Assembly (NCBI GenBank): GCA_028871815.1 | Contig: JAGWMJ010000007.1 | Location: forward strand, 1-64,000 | DNA length: 64,000 nt | Source: Armatimonadota bacterium | Lineage (GTDB): Bacteria; Armatimonadota; Chthonomonadetes; Chthonomonadales; Chthonomonadaceae | Direction of reading: 5' to 3' | Position numbers and translations under genes: made by a program | Notes under the pieces: generated by a model | What the model was told of the DNA's origin: nothing | Database searches by the model: none | The model's input: the letters and a program-made list of their open reading frames with translations, nothing else | Shown: positions 1-8,087 of the stretch, one piece after another | Numbering within the stretch: the first letter of the stretch is position 1 | Layout: every line of letters begins with the position of its first letter

Positions 1-1
1 G

Positions 2-682
2 TCTAAGGCGAGCGCCGTCACGGCGATCCGGCGGGCGGCCGAACTGGCGCCGGATGACCCGCTGGCACAGAGGGCGCTGTGCGAAATGCTGGCGAGAACG
101 GGTGAAACCGCGGAGGCCCGCGCGGCCGTGGAGCGGCTGCTGAAGACGTTTCCGGATCAATGGGAGACCTGGTCCAGTGCCGGCCACGACCTCGCGACCT
201 ACCTGGACGCGCCCGATTGGGGCTGCGAGCTTTCCGCGCGAGCCACGCAGCTGCAGCCTGCCCTTCCGGTTACCTGGCGGTCGTATGGAGCCACACTTTG
301 CACCGCCGGGCGCTTCGATGAGGGCGACGCAGCGTACGACCGCTGCTGGCAGCTGACCACGCAGCCGCGGCACCCCGGTCGCACGCTGGAGGTGGCGGAG
401 AGATTCCTGCCGGCGCAGCGGGACCTCTTGGAGAAATGGCTGACCCGCGCGCTGACGGATGCCGCGGCGTGGATGCCAATCTGCGCTGGGAGGGCCGAGT
501 ATATTCGCGCCCGAGCGCTCGAAGGGCTGGGTCGTTCAGATGCTGCCGCTGCCGCATACAGGCGCGCGCTTGCGTCCGATCAACTGAGCGATGAACACCG
601 GCGGCATGCGCAGGACGCTTTGCGCTGCCTGGGAGACGCAGCGGGTGCGTCAGCACCCAACCAGCGCCGGCCAAAGGCGTGA
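2..682 (+). CDS. TPR-repeat protein, 5' end outside window
   Basis: The reading frame is open from base 2, so the true start lies upstream; the first internal ATG is at 86. The visible 226 residues are alanine/arginine-rich helices with tetratricopeptide features, for example the upstream 'RRAAELAPDDPLAQ' stretch and a C-terminal 'ALEGLGRSDAAAAAYRRAL' unit. TPR proteins are usually scaffolds for protein-protein contacts. No catalytic domain or membrane segment is visible in this part. Partner and function are unknown. The frame call is confident because it stays open for the whole length with strong TPR periodicity. Confidence 0.75.
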   Translation, partial: SKASAVTAIRRAAELAPDDPLAQRALCEMLARTGETAEARAAVERLLKTFPDQWETWSSAGHDLATYLDAPDWGCELSARATQLQPALPVTWRSYGATLCTAGRFDEGDAAYDRCWQLTTQPRHPGRTLEVAERFLPAQRDLLEKWLTRALTDAAAWMPICAGRAEYIRARALEGLGRSDAAAAAYRRALASDQLSDEHRRHAQDALRCLGDAAGASAPNQRRPKA

Positions 683-892
683 GCCGATCCGGCGCCGCCG
701 GGACGCGGCATGTATTCGGGGTAAGCAGCGATGCTGCGATCGGCGGGTAACTCGAAAAGCTTGTGATATGGTGGCGCCGATTGAAGTTATTACTGCGGCG
801 GGTTTCGCTGCGGAGACCAAACCACCAACTGCTGCGCAGTCGAACGTGTCGCGCGACGGCAGTCAAACAACCTGGAAGCGAGGCCGGAAACT

Positions 893-1723
893 ATGACAGG
901 CCAGGGCATTGGATTCGGACTTATAGTTGTAGGCGCACTTTGCATCGTGCTCAATGCGCTCGGATCAGCCCGCTGGATTGGGTTGGTCATGATCGGTATT
1001 GGCGCGATAGTATACGCCCGGCCGACAAGCGTGGACGATCGAACCGCTTCATGCGCTCCTACCCGCCGCATGCAGCCGCCCTTGTTAAGATCAACGCGGC
1101 ACAATGTGCTGGCTGCGGCTGCAGTCATATCCGCGATCGCCTTCGCCGGCTGTGCGCAGCCGGGTCCGAACGGCGGCGATTCACAAGGCACAGTGCCAAT
1201 TGTCGCAAATCCAGGTCCGTCGTCACCGGCGCCATCGCCCGCTCCGCCGCCGGCGCCTGCGGCGGCGCCACCTTCCCAGGCCGCCAACGCCCCACAGGCT
1301 GGACAGACCGTAATTGGCCCGTTTCCGGACCAGGTGACCAAGCCCGGACCGATCGACACCTCACTAGTGACCGTAGGCGCACCTATCGCGCCGGCTACAG
1401 TCGCGTCCGATGAAACGTTTCGCGTCGCCTGCCCGGTCAGCAACGCCAATCCGGCCGACGCCAAGGCCACCGTGGTGCTGACCCTGTCGCTGGATGGCGC
1501 GCCGTTGGATACGGAGCAGGAGAGGAATGACAATATCGCTTTCATAGACACGAACACAACGGTACTCCCGGCCGGGATGCTGGATGGGGCGGTCGGGCGC
1601 GACGTGACAATCCACAACCGATGGGCCCAGTCCGTCCGACTGGCCGGCAATATCAACGTGGTGCTCACGCAGACCGGGCAGACGGTGACGAGTCCGGTTT
1701 TCTACGTGGAGTTAACACCGTAG
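893..1723 (+). CDS. Proline-rich membrane or lipoprotein-like protein
   Basis: From the ATG at 893 the product is 276 residues, with two hydrophobic segments at about residues 7-23 and 27-42. A second candidate start at 1070 would give a lipoprotein-type signal (hydrophobic stretch ending AFAGC) and a 217-residue product. A low-complexity Pro/Ala linker follows at roughly residues 105-130. The remaining C-terminal domain of about 140 residues contains beta-rich sequence reminiscent of an Ig-like or adhesion module. The lipoprotein start is attractive biologically, but I see no clear ribosome-binding site at 1070, so the choice is open. Function is unknown; the product is probably envelope-anchored. 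Confidence 0.55.
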   Translation: MTGQGIGFGLIVVGALCIVLNALGSARWIGLVMIGIGAIVYARPTSVDDRTASCAPTRRMQPPLLRSTRHNVLAAAAVISAIAFAGCAQPGPNGGDSQGTVPIVANPGPSSPAPSPAPPPAPAAAPPSQAANAPQAGQTVIGPFPDQVTKPGPIDTSLVTVGAPIAPATVASDETFRVACPVSNANPADAKATVVLTLSLDGAPLDTEQERNDNIAFIDTNTTVLPAGMLDGAVGRDVTIHNRWAQSVRLAGNINVVLTQTGQTVTSPVFYVELTP

Positions 1724-1785
1724 AATGGTCGGCCGCGCAGTTCCGGGGGAGGAACGGTCTCGCGCGCCCAGATGGGACCGGTGAG

Positions 1786-2052
1786 ATGTTCCTCGCTCAC
1801 CCGGCTCGTCGGATGGCTTGCCGCCACGGCGCTGCCAGACAGGATGCCGCGCCGGCGGGCGGCGCAACCGTGCAGATCGCGTGCTCGCAGCCGGGACTGG
1901 CGTTTGCTCCTCGCTTTGTGGTGGTCCCACAGGGCCGGAGTACCGCCAGCTTTCCGATCTACACTTCCGTCCCCCAACAGGCACAGGTCTGTTGGCTGTC
2001 CGCGACGTACCTGCGGGTCACGAGACACGCGTCACTCACCGTCTTACCGTGA
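1786..2052 (+). CDS. Small Ig-like/beta-sandwich domain fragment
   Basis: This 88-residue frame ends in a stretch typical of bacterial Ig-like domains: 'GGATVQIACSQPGLAF', then 'VVVPQGRSTASFPIYT' and a final 'ASLTVLP'. No signal peptide is visible and the first 25 residues look non-native. It may be the detached last domain of a larger secreted protein, a decayed copy, or a short gene with a misread start. The frame is open back to 1621 without a better start. The neighbouring frame continues in a similar style to 2084 ('RLTVTEPGTVVITP'), which hints at an old frameshift near 2040. Confidence 0.35.
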   Translation: MFLAHPARRMACRHGAARQDAAPAGGATVQIACSQPGLAFAPRFVVVPQGRSTASFPIYTSVPQQAQVCWLSATYLRVTRHASLTVLP

Positions 2053-2349
2053 CCGAGCCTGGGACGGTTGTCATCACGCCCTAGAACCGGCCCCCGCCAC
2101 ACGGCGCCATACTCATGACGGAATGGCGCCGTTGGGGCCGACTGGTGGCCTGAGACGGAGCCGGACGGGCCTGACCGCGGCAGCGTGGGCCAATTCGGCG
2201 GCGGCTCCGTTAGAGCGTCCGAGCGTGATTCCCATGCGCGGAGTTGCAGGAGGTGGCGCAGAGACGGTTAGCGAAGGATCCGGAAGCGCGCGGAATCGGA
2301 ATTCAAGTGAGTGGCCGTTGAGAACGGTACGCGACTGACTGCAGCGCCA

Positions 2350-4824
2350 ATGACCCGAACGTGCCGAGCCTTAAGCGTCACCGCACTGGCCCTCGCGCTT
2401 GCCATGCCTTTCTCCGCTAGATGCACGGCGCGTCAAGCTGCGCCGGCGAGCGCGGCCAAAGCGCCGCAAGCGCCCGTGACCACCTGGCGAGTCCTCTGTA
2501 CCATCTACCCCAACGTCAATGCAACCGTAGTGGGACCCAATGGCCGCCTGCATCGTGTGGTCTCATCGTACTCCGAAGCGTGGATCCAGGCCGTGAAGTC
2601 GTACATCGTCGACTTCGAGCAGACAGTAGCCAGGGAATCGCTCGGGCGATGCCGTGTCGGTGTCGCCACCGTCGTTGTAGACCGGACGCTGTCACACTTC
2701 AGCGGTGGCCCGGCACGATACTTGCCGGCTGCGAGCGAAGTTGACCCGGAAACCGCAGCTTACAATACACCCCGGCAGTTTGACATGCGGGCCATCGTGT
2801 TCAACAGCGGTGACGGTACCAACAATTTGCCGGAAGACATTGGTGGTCTTGGGGGTGGTTCGGTCGGGGGCGGGACGTTGTGGACTCCGCTGTGGGCAAC
2901 GACGCCCAGTCGCGCCAACATGCTGCGCGTGGTCGGCGTTCTGGTACATGAGTGGATACACTGCCTGGACGGCTATGTATTTGGCCTGAACGCCTACCGG
3001 ATCGAAGGCGAACATGCCACCGGGCGCGCTATCTGGTATCCGGGCGGCACGTGGTGGCGCGATGCCGGCAGCCAACCGGTTGGTGATTGGTGGGGCCAGC
3101 TACTTGGCCGCCGATACACGGATGGCACGCTGTATTGGGGATACAGCGAAGCAGTGTTTGCATCGGGAACAACGCTCCGGCGCGCAAGTCCCCTGCCTGT
3201 GCAGCTCCTCGGTCCGTTCAACAACACCGTATGGGATAAGCCACCGAAGCTAGTTTGGGCGCGCGTGCCGGCAACGAGCTTTGCGCTGGAAATCTACAAA
3301 TCTGGGGCGCCGGATCGGTCCGTCTATTCGCGCGCTGTGCCGGCTGCGCCGTTTACGCGGCCAGACGCCACAAGCGGCGCCGGCCTGGTTTACGAGGACC
3401 TCAAGACTCTTGGCGCCATCTCGTACCAACTGCCGGAACACGCCCTGACACCCGGCTCTTACACTTGGCACGTGTACGCGGTGAACGCTGGCCACCGATC
3501 CGTCGACGGAGACGAGCTCGGCTTTACCATTGCTCCAAAGCTCGATCCGCCTACCGTGAAGGTTGCCCGGCTCGAGGCGGCGCCGCCCGGCAGCGATCCC
3601 GAACCTATCTCCGTGCCGGCGAGTGAGCCGGATCCCGCAATCGCACTCAGAACTCCACAATCGTGCACGGTCGGCGCGGAGGGCGCGGCAATCCGTCTCT
3701 GCTCCATAGTCACCACACAAAACCAGATAAAGCGCGCATGGGCCGAGGTAACCGACCCGGGCGGTGGCGTAACCGTTGTGAACCAGCACCGGCACACCCC
3801 GGAGCCGGAGGAGACGCTGTGGGTGGGCCCCTATGCCGTTCCGGCAAACCGCTCCAATGAAGACGAGTACTACGGTGTGCAATTCTGGGCAGAGGACCTG
3901 ACGGGAAAAGTAACAAGTTCCAGCACAACCTCTTTTCGCGTGGCTCCGAAGCCGGCTGACGCCCAGGGGGCGGGCCTTTCTGCAACCTACTTCAACAGCA
4001 GGAATGGCACAGACCCTGTCCTGCAGCGCGTGGACGGACCACTCGATTTCTTCTGGTCCGGCAGTCCGGCGCCCGGCCTGGGTTCGGAGAACTACAGTGT
4101 TCTGTGGCAGGGATATCTGATGCCGCCGTACACCGGGCACTATGTTTTCTCGGTACACGTCGATGACTGCGTCCGGCTATTCGTTGGCGGCATGCTCATT
4201 CTCAACCATTGGATTGCCCAGCCGCCGTACGACTTCCAAACGTCGGCGGATCTGGTTGGCGGCAAACTGACGCCGATCCGGATTGAGTACTTTAACGCTC
4301 AAGGCGTGGGCGCCTTCACCCTCCGGTGGAGCAGCGACAACGTTCCGGAAGCGATCGTTCCCGCAGCCAACCTGTATGAAACCCGCAGTGGCTCGCAGCT
4401 CGAAGTTCAACCATCGCCACTCGCGCTGGAGCCCCGGCAGCCGGACGGCGTGCTGCCCGCGCACGGCGGTCGTCTTCTGCTGGGCGCCGTAATCAATCCT
4501 CGGAAGGACCTCGATCACGCGTGGGCACAGGTTACAGACTGGCGCGGAAAGCAGTCGCGCGTCAGTCTGGTCGATCGACAGTGGCTGGGCTATCCGGACG
4601 ACGGTGCGAACCTTGCGCTAACCGGAGAATACCAGGTACCTGCAGCGGATAGCGCTCGATCCAAACGCGAACTGCAGATTGTGTACGTTGCACGTGACAC
4701 GCAGGGCCGACGCGTTCAGTCGGAGCCGCAGCGCTACCTGATTCCCTATCCGCCTCCCGGAGCCGGGCAGGCGCCGCTCCGCGCCCCGGCCTTTCACACG
4801 AACGCCCCGCAGCTGCCGCCGTAG
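2350..4824 (+). CDS. Secreted HEXXH metallopeptidase-like protein with PA14 domain
   Basis: The 824-residue product starts with a Sec-type signal (basic MTRTCR, then a hydrophobic core to about residue 25). I prefer the ATG at 2350 to the GTG at 2311 because it puts the signal at the N terminus. Residues 200-204 read HEWIH, an HEXXH zinc-protease motif, inside a 'VLVHEWIHCLDG' helix; I could not identify the third zinc ligand. Fibronectin/Ig-like stretches follow at about 290-380 and 400-535, then a well-formed PA14 domain at about 542-677, a carbohydrate-binding or adhesive module. A further beta domain closes the protein. It probably acts outside the cell on a glycoconjugate or protein, but the substrate is unknown. 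Confidence 0.7.
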   Translation: MTRTCRALSVTALALALAMPFSARCTARQAAPASAAKAPQAPVTTWRVLCTIYPNVNATVVGPNGRLHRVVSSYSEAWIQAVKSYIVDFEQTVARESLGRCRVGVATVVVDRTLSHFSGGPARYLPAASEVDPETAAYNTPRQFDMRAIVFNSGDGTNNLPEDIGGLGGGSVGGGTLWTPLWATTPSRANMLRVVGVLVHEWIHCLDGYVFGLNAYRIEGEHATGRAIWYPGGTWWRDAGSQPVGDWWGQLLGRRYTDGTLYWGYSEAVFASGTTLRRASPLPVQLLGPFNNTVWDKPPKLVWARVPATSFALEIYKSGAPDRSVYSRAVPAAPFTRPDATSGAGLVYEDLKTLGAISYQLPEHALTPGSYTWHVYAVNAGHRSVDGDELGFTIAPKLDPPTVKVARLEAAPPGSDPEPISVPASEPDPAIALRTPQSCTVGAEGAAIRLCSIVTTQNQIKRAWAEVTDPGGGVTVVNQHRHTPEPEETLWVGPYAVPANRSNEDEYYGVQFWAEDLTGKVTSSSTTSFRVAPKPADAQGAGLSATYFNSRNGTDPVLQRVDGPLDFFWSGSPAPGLGSENYSVLWQGYLMPPYTGHYVFSVHVDDCVRLFVGGMLILNHWIAQPPYDFQTSADLVGGKLTPIRIEYFNAQGVGAFTLRWSSDNVPEAIVPAANLYETRSGSQLEVQPSPLALEPRQPDGVLPAHGGRLLLGAVINPRKDLDHAWAQVTDWRGKQSRVSLVDRQWLGYPDDGANLALTGEYQVPAADSARSKRELQIVYVARDTQGRRVQSEPQRYLIPYPPPGAGQAPLRAPAFHTNAPQLPP

Positions 4825-4929
4825 GTGGAGGCCTCGGACGCCATTGGAATCAGCACAAATATGTGAGACAGGTCCGTTTGGCCGGTCGCATCCGCCCGGC
4901 ACCGCGACGCCACGCGCAATACCTGTTGT

Positions 4930-4960
4930 TTGAATTCTGGATTTCCGGGTACACTAATAC
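4930..4960 (+). promoter_or_regulatory. Candidate promoter upstream of corrinoid operon
   Basis: An AT-rich patch in otherwise GC-rich DNA carries TTGAAT (4930-4935) and the overlapping -10-like hexamers TAATAC (4955-4960) and TACACT (4950-4955 and 4958-4963). Spacing is not ideal for any single pair (19 bp for TAATAC). The hexamer ACACTA occurs twice, 8 bp apart. It is the only promoter-like patch in the 223-base gap before the corrinoid gene. No cobalamin riboswitch features were recognised here. Confidence 0.3.
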
Positions 4961-5047
4961 ACTAGTATCGGCAGGACCGGTTTCTGTGCGTACCACGCTT
5001 GGAGGCGAGGAAATGCACAAGGCGATATCCGGAAGGAGGGCAAACCG

Positions 5048-5686
5048 ATGGTGCCTGATCTGCAGCAGCTGTTCGATGCCGTACTGGAGGGCAACGCGCC
5101 GGCCGCCAAGTCCGGTGTCCAGGACGCCCTGGCAGCGGGTATGAAGCCTCAGTATTTGCTGGATGAGTGCCTGATCCCCGCGATGGACGAGGTTGGGCGA
5201 AGGTTTGAGGCAAACGAATACTTCGTGCCGGAACTGTTGATCGCGGCACGGGCCATGAAGGGCGGCCTTGAAATCCTCCGGCCTCTGCTGGCGGAGAGTG
5301 GCGGCAAGCGTGCCGGCAAAGTTGTAATCGGCACCGTACGCGGCGATCTCCATGATATCGGCAAGAACCTGGTTGGAGCCATGCTGGAAGGCGGCGGCTT
5401 TGAGGTTATCGACCTCGGTGTGGATGTATCGCCGGAGCAGTTCGCCACAGCTGTGCGCGATAACGGCGCCGAACTGGTTGCTATTTCCGCGCTGCTTACC
5501 ACCACGATGTCGGGCATGAAGTCGGTGATCGAAACGCTCGACAAGCATGGCATGCGCCCAGGCGTGCGCGTCATGGTTGGCGGCGCTCCCGTAACGCAGC
5601 GCTTTGCCGATGAGATCGGAGCCGACGCTTTCAGCGACAACGCGAGCGGCGCCGTTCGGGTCGCTCGTGGGCTCCTCGCAGCCTGA
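5048..5686 (+). CDS. Corrinoid (methyltransferase-associated) protein
   Basis: This 212-residue protein matches the MtaC/MtbC-type corrinoid carriers. An N-terminal four-helix cap (about 1-85, with 'LIPAMDEVGRRFEANEYFVPELLIAARAM') precedes a Rossmann-like B12-binding domain. The cobalt-ligating DxHxxG motif is intact as D100-L-H102-D-I-G105, and the later GGAP loop is present. The protein carries the methyl group on cobalamin between a substrate methyltransferase and an acceptor methyltransferase. A strong Shine-Dalgarno (GGAAGGAGGG, 5031-5040) sits just before the ATG. It is the first gene of an operon whose other members are all of methyl-transfer type. Confidence 0.93.
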   Translation: MVPDLQQLFDAVLEGNAPAAKSGVQDALAAGMKPQYLLDECLIPAMDEVGRRFEANEYFVPELLIAARAMKGGLEILRPLLAESGGKRAGKVVIGTVRGDLHDIGKNLVGAMLEGGGFEVIDLGVDVSPEQFATAVRDNGAELVAISALLTTTMSGMKSVIETLDKHGMRPGVRVMVGGAPVTQRFADEIGADAFSDNASGAVRVARGLLAA

Positions 5687-5973
5687 TGATGTCACGTCGG
5701 CTGCAGAGAACCGGCTCACGGGTTGCGCCACCGAAGAGCTTCGGAGACCAGCGCGCTGCCCGGCCGGCACGCTCCATGCCGCGCCAACAGATGCACTTCG
5801 GCTCGCAGCCGCTATGGCGGCGCGCGCGGGGGCCGGGCTTTTGCATCACCGGCGTCGTCCCGCTCACCGACCACCCGCCGGATAGTGTCCTGGAGCAGGC
5901 GATTGGCGCCGACCCCCCGATTGGGCCACACACGTTCGGCGCTGCAGGTTTCCATCGCGGGCAACGGATGTGA
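5686..5973 (+). CDS. Doubtful small ORF linking two operon genes
   Basis: A 95-residue frame begins at the base where the corrinoid gene stops and ends in a GTGA overlap with the next gene's GTG start. This is the layout of a translationally coupled gene. The predicted protein is Arg/Pro-rich, has no recognisable domain, and resembles non-coding GC-rich sequence. Third-position GC is high, but so is that of its surroundings. It may simply be a 283-base spacer. I list it because the junctions are suggestive, not because the protein is convincing. Confidence 0.2.
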   Translation: MMSRRLQRTGSRVAPPKSFGDQRAARPARSMPRQQMHFGSQPLWRRARGPGFCITGVVPLTDHPPDSVLEQAIGADPPIGPHTFGAAGFHRGQRM

Positions 5974-6866
5974 ACGCAATGTGGGATGAGTTGATGGCCG
6001 CCGTGCCGGTACTGACCGATGGTGCGTGGGGCACGCAGATGCAGGCGCGCGGTCTGCCAATCGGCGCGTCTCCCGAAGCCTGGAACGTGTCAAAGCCGGA
6101 TGCCGTTTTCGCCGTTGCGCAGGCGTATGTGGATGCCGGCAGCCGCGTCATACTCACGAACACGTTCGGCGCGAACTCGATCGCGCTCCGCCGTCATGGC
6201 CTGCAGGATCGTGCTGCTGAGATCGCGTTTACCGGGGCCGCGCTCTCGCGTCAGGCGGCGAACGGTAGGGCTCATGTGTTCGCATCGATCGGCCCAACCG
6301 GGCTGGTGCTGGCGATGGAAGAAGAGCCTCCCGAAGTCATCAAGGCCTCGTTCGTCCAGCAGGCTCGCAACCTGGCGGACGGCGGCGCAGATGCGCTGGT
6401 GATTGAAACGATGAGCGAACTGGCAGAGGCGCGCCTCGCCGTTGCAGCCGCCAACGAAACGGGCCTTCCTGTTGTGGTGAGCATGACGTACGGCGCAGGC
6501 CGGGCCGGAGATCGAACGCCCATGGGCGTTACGCCGGAAGAAGCGGCTGCCGAGCTCGAGGCTGCAGGCGCCGATGCAATCGGCGCAAACTGCGGGGACG
6601 GCGCCGAACAACTTATCGCGGTAACCACCCGCTTGCGTGCGGCAACGCGGCTGCCGCTGTGGATCAAACCGAACGCCGGTCTGCCGGTTCTGGAGAATGG
6701 CAGAGCGGTTTACAGGACTTCTCCGGATGATTTCGCCGCCCATTGCTGCCGCCTGGTGGATGCCGGCGCCGGCTTTATCGGTGGCTGCTGCGGCACCGCA
6801 CCGGCGTTCATCGCCGCGCTGCATGATGCGCTTGCCGAGCGCGGGACAGCGAGTGACGACACTTAG
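5970..6866 (+). CDS. Homocysteine S-methyltransferase family protein
   Basis: The 298-residue product is a complete BHMT/MetH-N-type TIM barrel. It opens with 'VLTDGAWGTQMQARGLP' and carries the zinc-thiolate ligands expected of the family: C208 in 'GANCGDG' and the pair C273-C274 in 'GGCCGT'. Members transfer a methyl group to homocysteine, giving methionine. Beside a corrinoid protein the likely donor is methyl-cobalamin on that protein, as in the N-terminal half of MetH. The enzyme lacks the MetH folate, B12 and activation domains, which here appear as separate genes or are absent. Start is the GTG at 5970; an ATG nine bases on is equally usable. Confidence 0.88.
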   Translation: MNAMWDELMAAVPVLTDGAWGTQMQARGLPIGASPEAWNVSKPDAVFAVAQAYVDAGSRVILTNTFGANSIALRRHGLQDRAAEIAFTGAALSRQAANGRAHVFASIGPTGLVLAMEEEPPEVIKASFVQQARNLADGGADALVIETMSELAEARLAVAAANETGLPVVVSMTYGAGRAGDRTPMGVTPEEAAAELEAAGADAIGANCGDGAEQLIAVTTRLRAATRLPLWIKPNAGLPVLENGRAVYRTSPDDFAAHCCRLVDAGAGFIGGCCGTAPAFIAALHDALAERGTASDDT

Positions 6867-6886
6867 CCTTTGATCGGAGGTGAGCG

Positions 6887-8056
6887 ATGAATGCGCGTGA
6901 ACGGTTTAACGCAACGATGCACTACCAACCGCGAGACCGCTCGCCCATCATGGACTTTGGTTTTTGGGATGAGACGACCACGGTTTGGCAGCAGGAGGGC
7001 TTGCCGAAAGGCGTTGATCCGGATGATTTCTTCGGCATGGATCCGCAGTGGATTGTCGCGCCGATCAATGTCCACCTCTCTCCGGGCTTTGACCACCGCG
7101 TGGTGGAAGACCAGGGCGACACCGAGATTGTTCGCGACAATGAGGGCGTCACCAAGGAGCAAGGCAAATTCCTGGGCTCGATCCCGAGGCACCTGGACCA
7201 CGTACTCAAGGGGCGCGGCTCATGGAAGCGCGAATTCCTATGGCGGTTGGATGGCTTCGATCCGGCGCGCTATCCCTACAAATGGGAGGCGCTGGCAGCC
7301 CGGTACAAGAGTCCGGAACGTGACTATCCGCTGGGCATCAACGCCGGCTCACTATACGGGTGGATCCGGAACTGGATGGGCCTTGAGGCGGTAAGCCTGC
7401 TGGTCTACGATGATGCCGTCCTATTCGCGGAAATCGTGGAAGCGATCGCAGATTGCGTTATCACCACGATTACGCCGGCTCTCGAATCCGGCATTCAGTT
7501 TGAATACGCCCTGATGTGGGAGGACATGTGCTACCGCGCGGGCCCGCTGCTGTCGCCGCGCGTCTTCAAGCAGGTGCTCGTGCCACAGTACGCCCGGATC
7601 ACCGCGCTGCTCCGGCGGTTTGGGGTGGATGTTGTGATAATTGATTGCGACGGAGATATTCGACAGCTCGTGCCGCTGTGGTTGGATGCCGGCGTCAACA
7701 CCATGTTTCCCGTGGAGGTCGGCACGTGGGGCGCCGACGTTGTGGCCTACCGCAAGGAGTACGGCAGGGATCTCCTGATGATTGGCGGCGTCAGCAAGCG
7801 CCTGCTGGCCGGTCCGCAGGATGGCATCTCACGCGAGGTCGAGCGACTGACCCCGCTGGTGGAAGAGGGAGGCTTTATACCGACACCCGACCACCGTGTG
7901 CCGCCCGATGTGCCGTTTGCCAACTATATGTTCTACCTCGCAGAGGCGCGCCGCTGCTGGGGCAGATGCATGCCGAACCTTCGCCCGATGAACCACCCCA
8001 CCGCCAGCGCTCACCCAGCGGATGCAGTCCGGTATGCGTGGCACCTTGGCCAGTAG
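6887..8056 (+). CDS. URO-D family protein, putative methyltransferase (copy 1)
   Basis: The 389-residue protein is of the uroporphyrinogen decarboxylase/MtaA superfamily ('RERFNATMHYQPRDRSPIMDFGFWDE' start). It sits in a methyl-transfer operon and not with heme genes. At the usual zinc region it has 'IDCDGD' and near the C terminus 'TPDHRVPPDV'. This is not the H-x-C...C thiolate set of MtaA, so it is more likely a substrate-side methyltransferase or demethylase component than the thiol methylase. The ribosome-binding site is near-perfect (GGAGGTGA, 6876-6883). The substrate is unknown. Confidence 0.8.
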   Translation: MNARERFNATMHYQPRDRSPIMDFGFWDETTTVWQQEGLPKGVDPDDFFGMDPQWIVAPINVHLSPGFDHRVVEDQGDTEIVRDNEGVTKEQGKFLGSIPRHLDHVLKGRGSWKREFLWRLDGFDPARYPYKWEALAARYKSPERDYPLGINAGSLYGWIRNWMGLEAVSLLVYDDAVLFAEIVEAIADCVITTITPALESGIQFEYALMWEDMCYRAGPLLSPRVFKQVLVPQYARITALLRRFGVDVVIIDCDGDIRQLVPLWLDAGVNTMFPVEVGTWGADVVAYRKEYGRDLLMIGGVSKRLLAGPQDGISREVERLTPLVEEGGFIPTPDHRVPPDVPFANYMFYLAEARRCWGRCMPNLRPMNHPTASAHPADAVRYAWHLGQ

Positions 8057-8087
8057 TCGCGATCTGCATCCCGCCCGTCACGGCGCC

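Noticed and set aside
3250-4158. 302-codon minus-strand open frame
   Set aside because: It lies antisense to the PA14 protein, is Arg/Cys-rich and has no recognisable feature.
4825-5047. Cobalamin riboswitch before the corrinoid operon
   Set aside because: I looked for the B12-box-like conserved core and supporting helices and saw none; the gap is also short for that element. The nrdR upstream gap (33593-33900) gave the same result.
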